The position numbers and the translations under genes were made by a program. This document shows positions 61,917-64,000 of a DNA stretch of 64,000 nucleotides, in pieces. This stretch comes from Anaerolineaceae bacterium (GTDB lineage: Bacteria; Chloroflexota; Anaerolineae; Aggregatilineales; Phototrophicaceae). Location: the NCBI GenBank assembly GCA_002702065.1, contig NZXX01000005.1:186001-250000 (forward strand), in the 5' to 3' direction. Each line of letters begins with the position of its first letter. Position 1 is the first letter of the stretch. A model generated the notes under the pieces. It made no database searches, was not told the DNA's origin, and saw only the letters and a program-made list of their open reading frames with translations.

Positions 61917-63050
61917 TCAGTCCTCAACAAACGCATTGGTGTACGCGCCCGTCAGGTCAATTGAATTTTCCAGAAAACCGGTGGTCAGCAGCACCTCCTG
62001 GGTCACGTCCCACGAAGCGGCATCGGTGACGCCCAATTGTTCGGCATCCCACAATTCAATCGTGTCTAACAGCACGTCAAACTGCACCAGTTCATCGCTC
62101 TCGAGCTGTTCCAGCAAACGCGCCCGCATCGCCACACGACTCTCGGCAATGGCAGCGCGGTCCGGGTTGGTCGCCAGAAATTCCGCCTGCTGCGCGGCTT
62201 CTGCTTCGAAGATGGTTGTCTGTTCATCCGTCAGCAAACCCTCGACGTAGACCGCACTCAGCAAATAGGCTTCGGCTGGATTATTGATGGCGTCGCGCAG
62301 GCCAGCATCAAAAGCGGACACAATCCCCTGCACCAACTCCGGATTATCGGTAATAGTCGCTTCGTTGGTGGTGACACCGTTCGACACCATATCGGCTGCC
62401 GATGCGACCGAAATCACCCGCACCCCGGTCACGTCGCCACATTCACCGGCTTCGGCGCGGCGCTGAATCTGAAGCGGTTCGTTGTTGATATAAACCACCG
62501 CCCCATCCAGGCCGCTGCTTTCCACGCAGAAAACTTCTGGCGCGTTGTAGCCAATCGGCTCCAGTTGAATATCGGCTTCGGTCATACCGGCGCTGGACAG
62601 CAGCGCGGTCAGGCCGCTGTAGCTGGCCCCGAAACGCCCCGGAATACCAACCTTGAGTCCAGTCAGGTCTTCAACCGTCTCGATGCCGCTGTCGTCGGCC
62701 ACAACGATGCCAACCGGATAACGCTGGAACCACTCATAAGCAAAGACGACCGGAATCCCTGTCGCACGGGCGAGGATGATCTGCTCACCGCTGATGACGC
62801 CAAACTTGAGTTGATTGGCCCCGATACGCGCCACACCGTCCGGCTCGTCGCCATACTCCAGCGAGAAATTCACCCCCGCATCCGCAAAGTACCCTTTTTC
62901 CAGCGCCACATAAACCGGCGAAAACTGGACATTCGGCACGAACGTCAGGAAAAACGTCTGATCTGTGGTTTGCTGCTGCGCGTGTGTGCCAGGGATAACC
63001 GCCAGCAGCAGCGCCAGAATCAGCAGGGCAATTTTGTTCGACGTGTTCAT
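61917..63050 (-). CDS. ABC importer substrate-binding protein, NMT1/THI5-like
   Basis: A 377-residue secreted protein with signal MNTSNKIALLILALLLAVI then THAQ. FVPNVQFSPVYVALEKGYFADAGVNF and VARIGANQLKFGVISGEQI match the NMT1/THI5 (SsuA/ThiY) fold. These proteins bind nitrate, sulfonates, riboflavin or pyrimidine thiamine precursors; the ligand cannot be told. There is no lipobox. It is placed between permease (23 nt) and ATPase (2 nt). Confidence 0.9.
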   Translation of the reverse strand: MNTSNKIALLILALLLAVIPGTHAQQQTTDQTFFLTFVPNVQFSPVYVALEKGYFADAGVNFSLEYGDEPDGVARIGANQLKFGVISGEQIILARATGIPVVFAYEWFQRYPVGIVVADDSGIETVEDLTGLKVGIPGRFGASYSGLTALLSSAGMTEADIQLEPIGYNAPEVFCVESSGLDGAVVYINNEPLQIQRRAEAGECGDVTGVRVISVASAADMVSNGVTTNEATITDNPELVQGIVSAFDAGLRDAINNPAEAYLLSAVYVEGLLTDEQTTIFEAEAAQQAEFLATNPDRAAIAESRVAMRARLLEQLESDELVQFDVLLDTIELWDAEQLGVTDAASWDVTQEVLLTTGFLENSIDLTGAYTNAFVED

Positions 63051-63073
63051 CTTCTCTCCTTATCCAAGCGAAA

Positions 63074-63898
63074 TTATGAACGCTGACTGCGCAGCTGCCA
63101 CGCCAGGACATGTCGCTCCAGCAGCGACACCAGCCCATACAGCACACGCGCAATCACAGCCAGCGTAATAACCGAAACAAGCACCAGCGGGGTATCGTAT
63201 TGATTGCGGGCAATCGTAATCAAAAAGCCCAGGCCCGCGTTCGCGCTGATAAATTCACCCACAACCGCGCCGATGACAGCCAGCGTCGCGCTGATTTTCA
63301 GGCCGCTGATCAGCACCGGCATCGCAGCCGGGACTTCGAGCAGCGTAAATGTCTGCCAGCCAGTCGCCCGCTGCGACCGCATCAGGTCACGCAAAGGCTG
63401 GGGCACGCTGCGCAGGCCAACAACGGTACTCAGCAATGTGGGGAAGAAAACGATGAGGGCGCTGGTGACGATTTTGCTGGTCGGCCCACTGCCAAACCAG
63501 ATCACCAGCAGCGGCGCATAGGCCACAATCGGGGTGGATTGCAGGCCGACGATCAGCGGGGCCAGCGAATGTTCCAGAAAGGGGTTCTTGGCAATCAGAT
63601 AACCCAGCACCGCGCCAATCGTCGTGCCGATGAGTAAACCGGCAACCACGGCGGACAGCGTCACCTGCGTGTGCAGCCATAAACGCCCATCCAGCAGCAC
63701 TTCCACAAAGCGCTCGGCAACCACCAGCGGCGGCGGGATGATGAAGGCGGGGTAAATGGCCAGCATCGTTACCACTTGCCACAGCGCCAGTACGGACCCA
63801 ATCACCAGCACAGGTGCAAACCGTCGCAGCAGCGTTTTAGTCTGCCGTACGTGATCGGTCAGGGATATGTTGAATGTCTGATCGAGTGATTTCTGCAT
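63074..63898 (-). CDS. ABC importer permease
   Basis: A 274-residue inner-membrane subunit with six spans. The EAA loop is present (residues ~175-200, around LRSVPQPLRDLMRSQRATGW). PPPLVVAERF and STPIVAYAPLLVIWFG are typical of the SsuC/ThiX/TauC family. ATG 63898 is immediately preceded by a T6 run that ends a hairpin, leaving CGGGG within the stem as the only possible Shine-Dalgarno. First gene of the importer operon. Confidence 0.93.
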   Translation of the reverse strand: MQKSLDQTFNISLTDHVRQTKTLLRRFAPVLVIGSVLALWQVVTMLAIYPAFIIPPPLVVAERFVEVLLDGRLWLHTQVTLSAVVAGLLIGTTIGAVLGYLIAKNPFLEHSLAPLIVGLQSTPIVAYAPLLVIWFGSGPTSKIVTSALIVFFPTLLSTVVGLRSVPQPLRDLMRSQRATGWQTFTLLEVPAAMPVLISGLKISATLAVIGAVVGEFISANAGLGFLITIARNQYDTPLVLVSVITLAVIARVLYGLVSLLERHVLAWQLRSQRS

Positions 63899-64000
63899 GA
63901 AAAAACCCCGCTGACTAGGATCTCAACGGAGCAGGGATAGCCGAAAACAGTGATGCTGACCATTGCCAGATCACCACGCCGCGATTAATTCAATCGCAGC
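63899..64000 (-). promoter_or_regulatory. Structured leader of the ABC importer operon (cut by window end)
   Basis: Read on the minus strand, three hairpins follow one another: GCTGCGATT/AATCGCGGC (64000-63978, 9 bp), GTGATCTG/CAG-C-ATCAC (63974-63950, 8 bp with one bulge) and CCCTGCT/AGCGGGG (63936-63906, 7 bp with one G-U) followed by T6 directly before the permease ATG. The last hairpin looks like an attenuator that also hides the only Shine-Dalgarno-like sequence. This arrangement suggests a riboswitch or attenuator whose 5' part lies outside the window. Confidence 0.6.

Noticed and set aside
63950..63974. TGATCTGG...CAGC on the minus strand resembles the 3' part of a TPP riboswitch.
   Set aside because: The GCG-AGGGA segment and the CTGAGA box do not appear at the required places in the visible part; the piece is better explained as a simple hairpin.

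Overview
The window reads as chromosomal DNA of a free-living bacterium, most likely a member of the Chloroflexota (Anaerolineae-like). This is inferred from the gene set and order: a fatty-acid kinase gene followed by two degV genes, recG, coaD and a coiled-coil DivIVA-like gene; a two-subunit 2-oxoacid:ferredoxin oxidoreductase with a fused gamma-alpha subunit; secreted proteins with Thr/Pro linkers; and secreted metal-binding proteins without outer-membrane partners. No insertion sequence, phage, CRISPR array or rRNA was seen. Genes are dense, often overlap by 4-11 nt, and share moderately GC-rich codon use.

Layout. 0-14 kb: ArsR regulator with a partial AHSA1 gene, Nudix plus RNase HI, two PLP enzymes, membrane protein, HisKA-only protein plus RluE, lipoprotein, deoxynucleoside kinase, GntR regulator plus korAB, Ca2+-type P-ATPase. 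14-18.6 kb (minus): nusB-tatA/B-tatC-arginase-phosphodiesterase operon. 18.6-19.5 kb: small-gene zone with a 24-codon ORF in its own promoter-terminator unit and two small basic proteins. 19.5-25 kb: YihY-type membrane protein, sulfatase, ComEC. 25-32 kb (minus): fakA-degV-degV-recG-coaD-coiled-coil operon. 32-38 kb (minus): rpe, aldo/keto reductase, rlmN, degenerate MA-type peptidase, CPBP protease. 38-42 kb: two serine tRNAs, prfC, SRPBCC protein, deformylase, HmoA-like monooxygenase. 42-50.5 kb: a plus-strand metal-handling cluster. 50.8-59.4 kb: WapI-like protein, TPR protein, rpsT, pseudo-receiver regulators, M20 peptidase, polytopic membrane protein, class-V aminotransferase. 59.5-64 kb: GAF-PAS histidine kinase and an NMT1-type ABC importer with a structured leader cut by the window end.

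The most unusual section is 42.3-50.5 kb. A secreted protein with a predicted mature N-terminal His and a His/Asp/Glu-rich loop is followed by a CopC-CopD-PCuAC fusion carrying an intact copper motif. Two very large secreted proteins follow, made of two and three tandem siderophore/cobalamin-type binding domains, and then a decayed fragment of a further module. No permease or ATPase gene for them lies nearby. Upstream of this cluster are four 10-bp phased repeats. Other sites worth checking are the promoter-terminator-bounded 24-codon ORF, the folded rpsT leader, a stand-alone HisKA protein, and a ComEC whose metallo-beta-lactamase metal motif is lost.

All function calls come from reading protein motifs by eye; no database search was run. 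Start codons were moved from the longest frame where a Shine-Dalgarno sequence or promoter argued for it.
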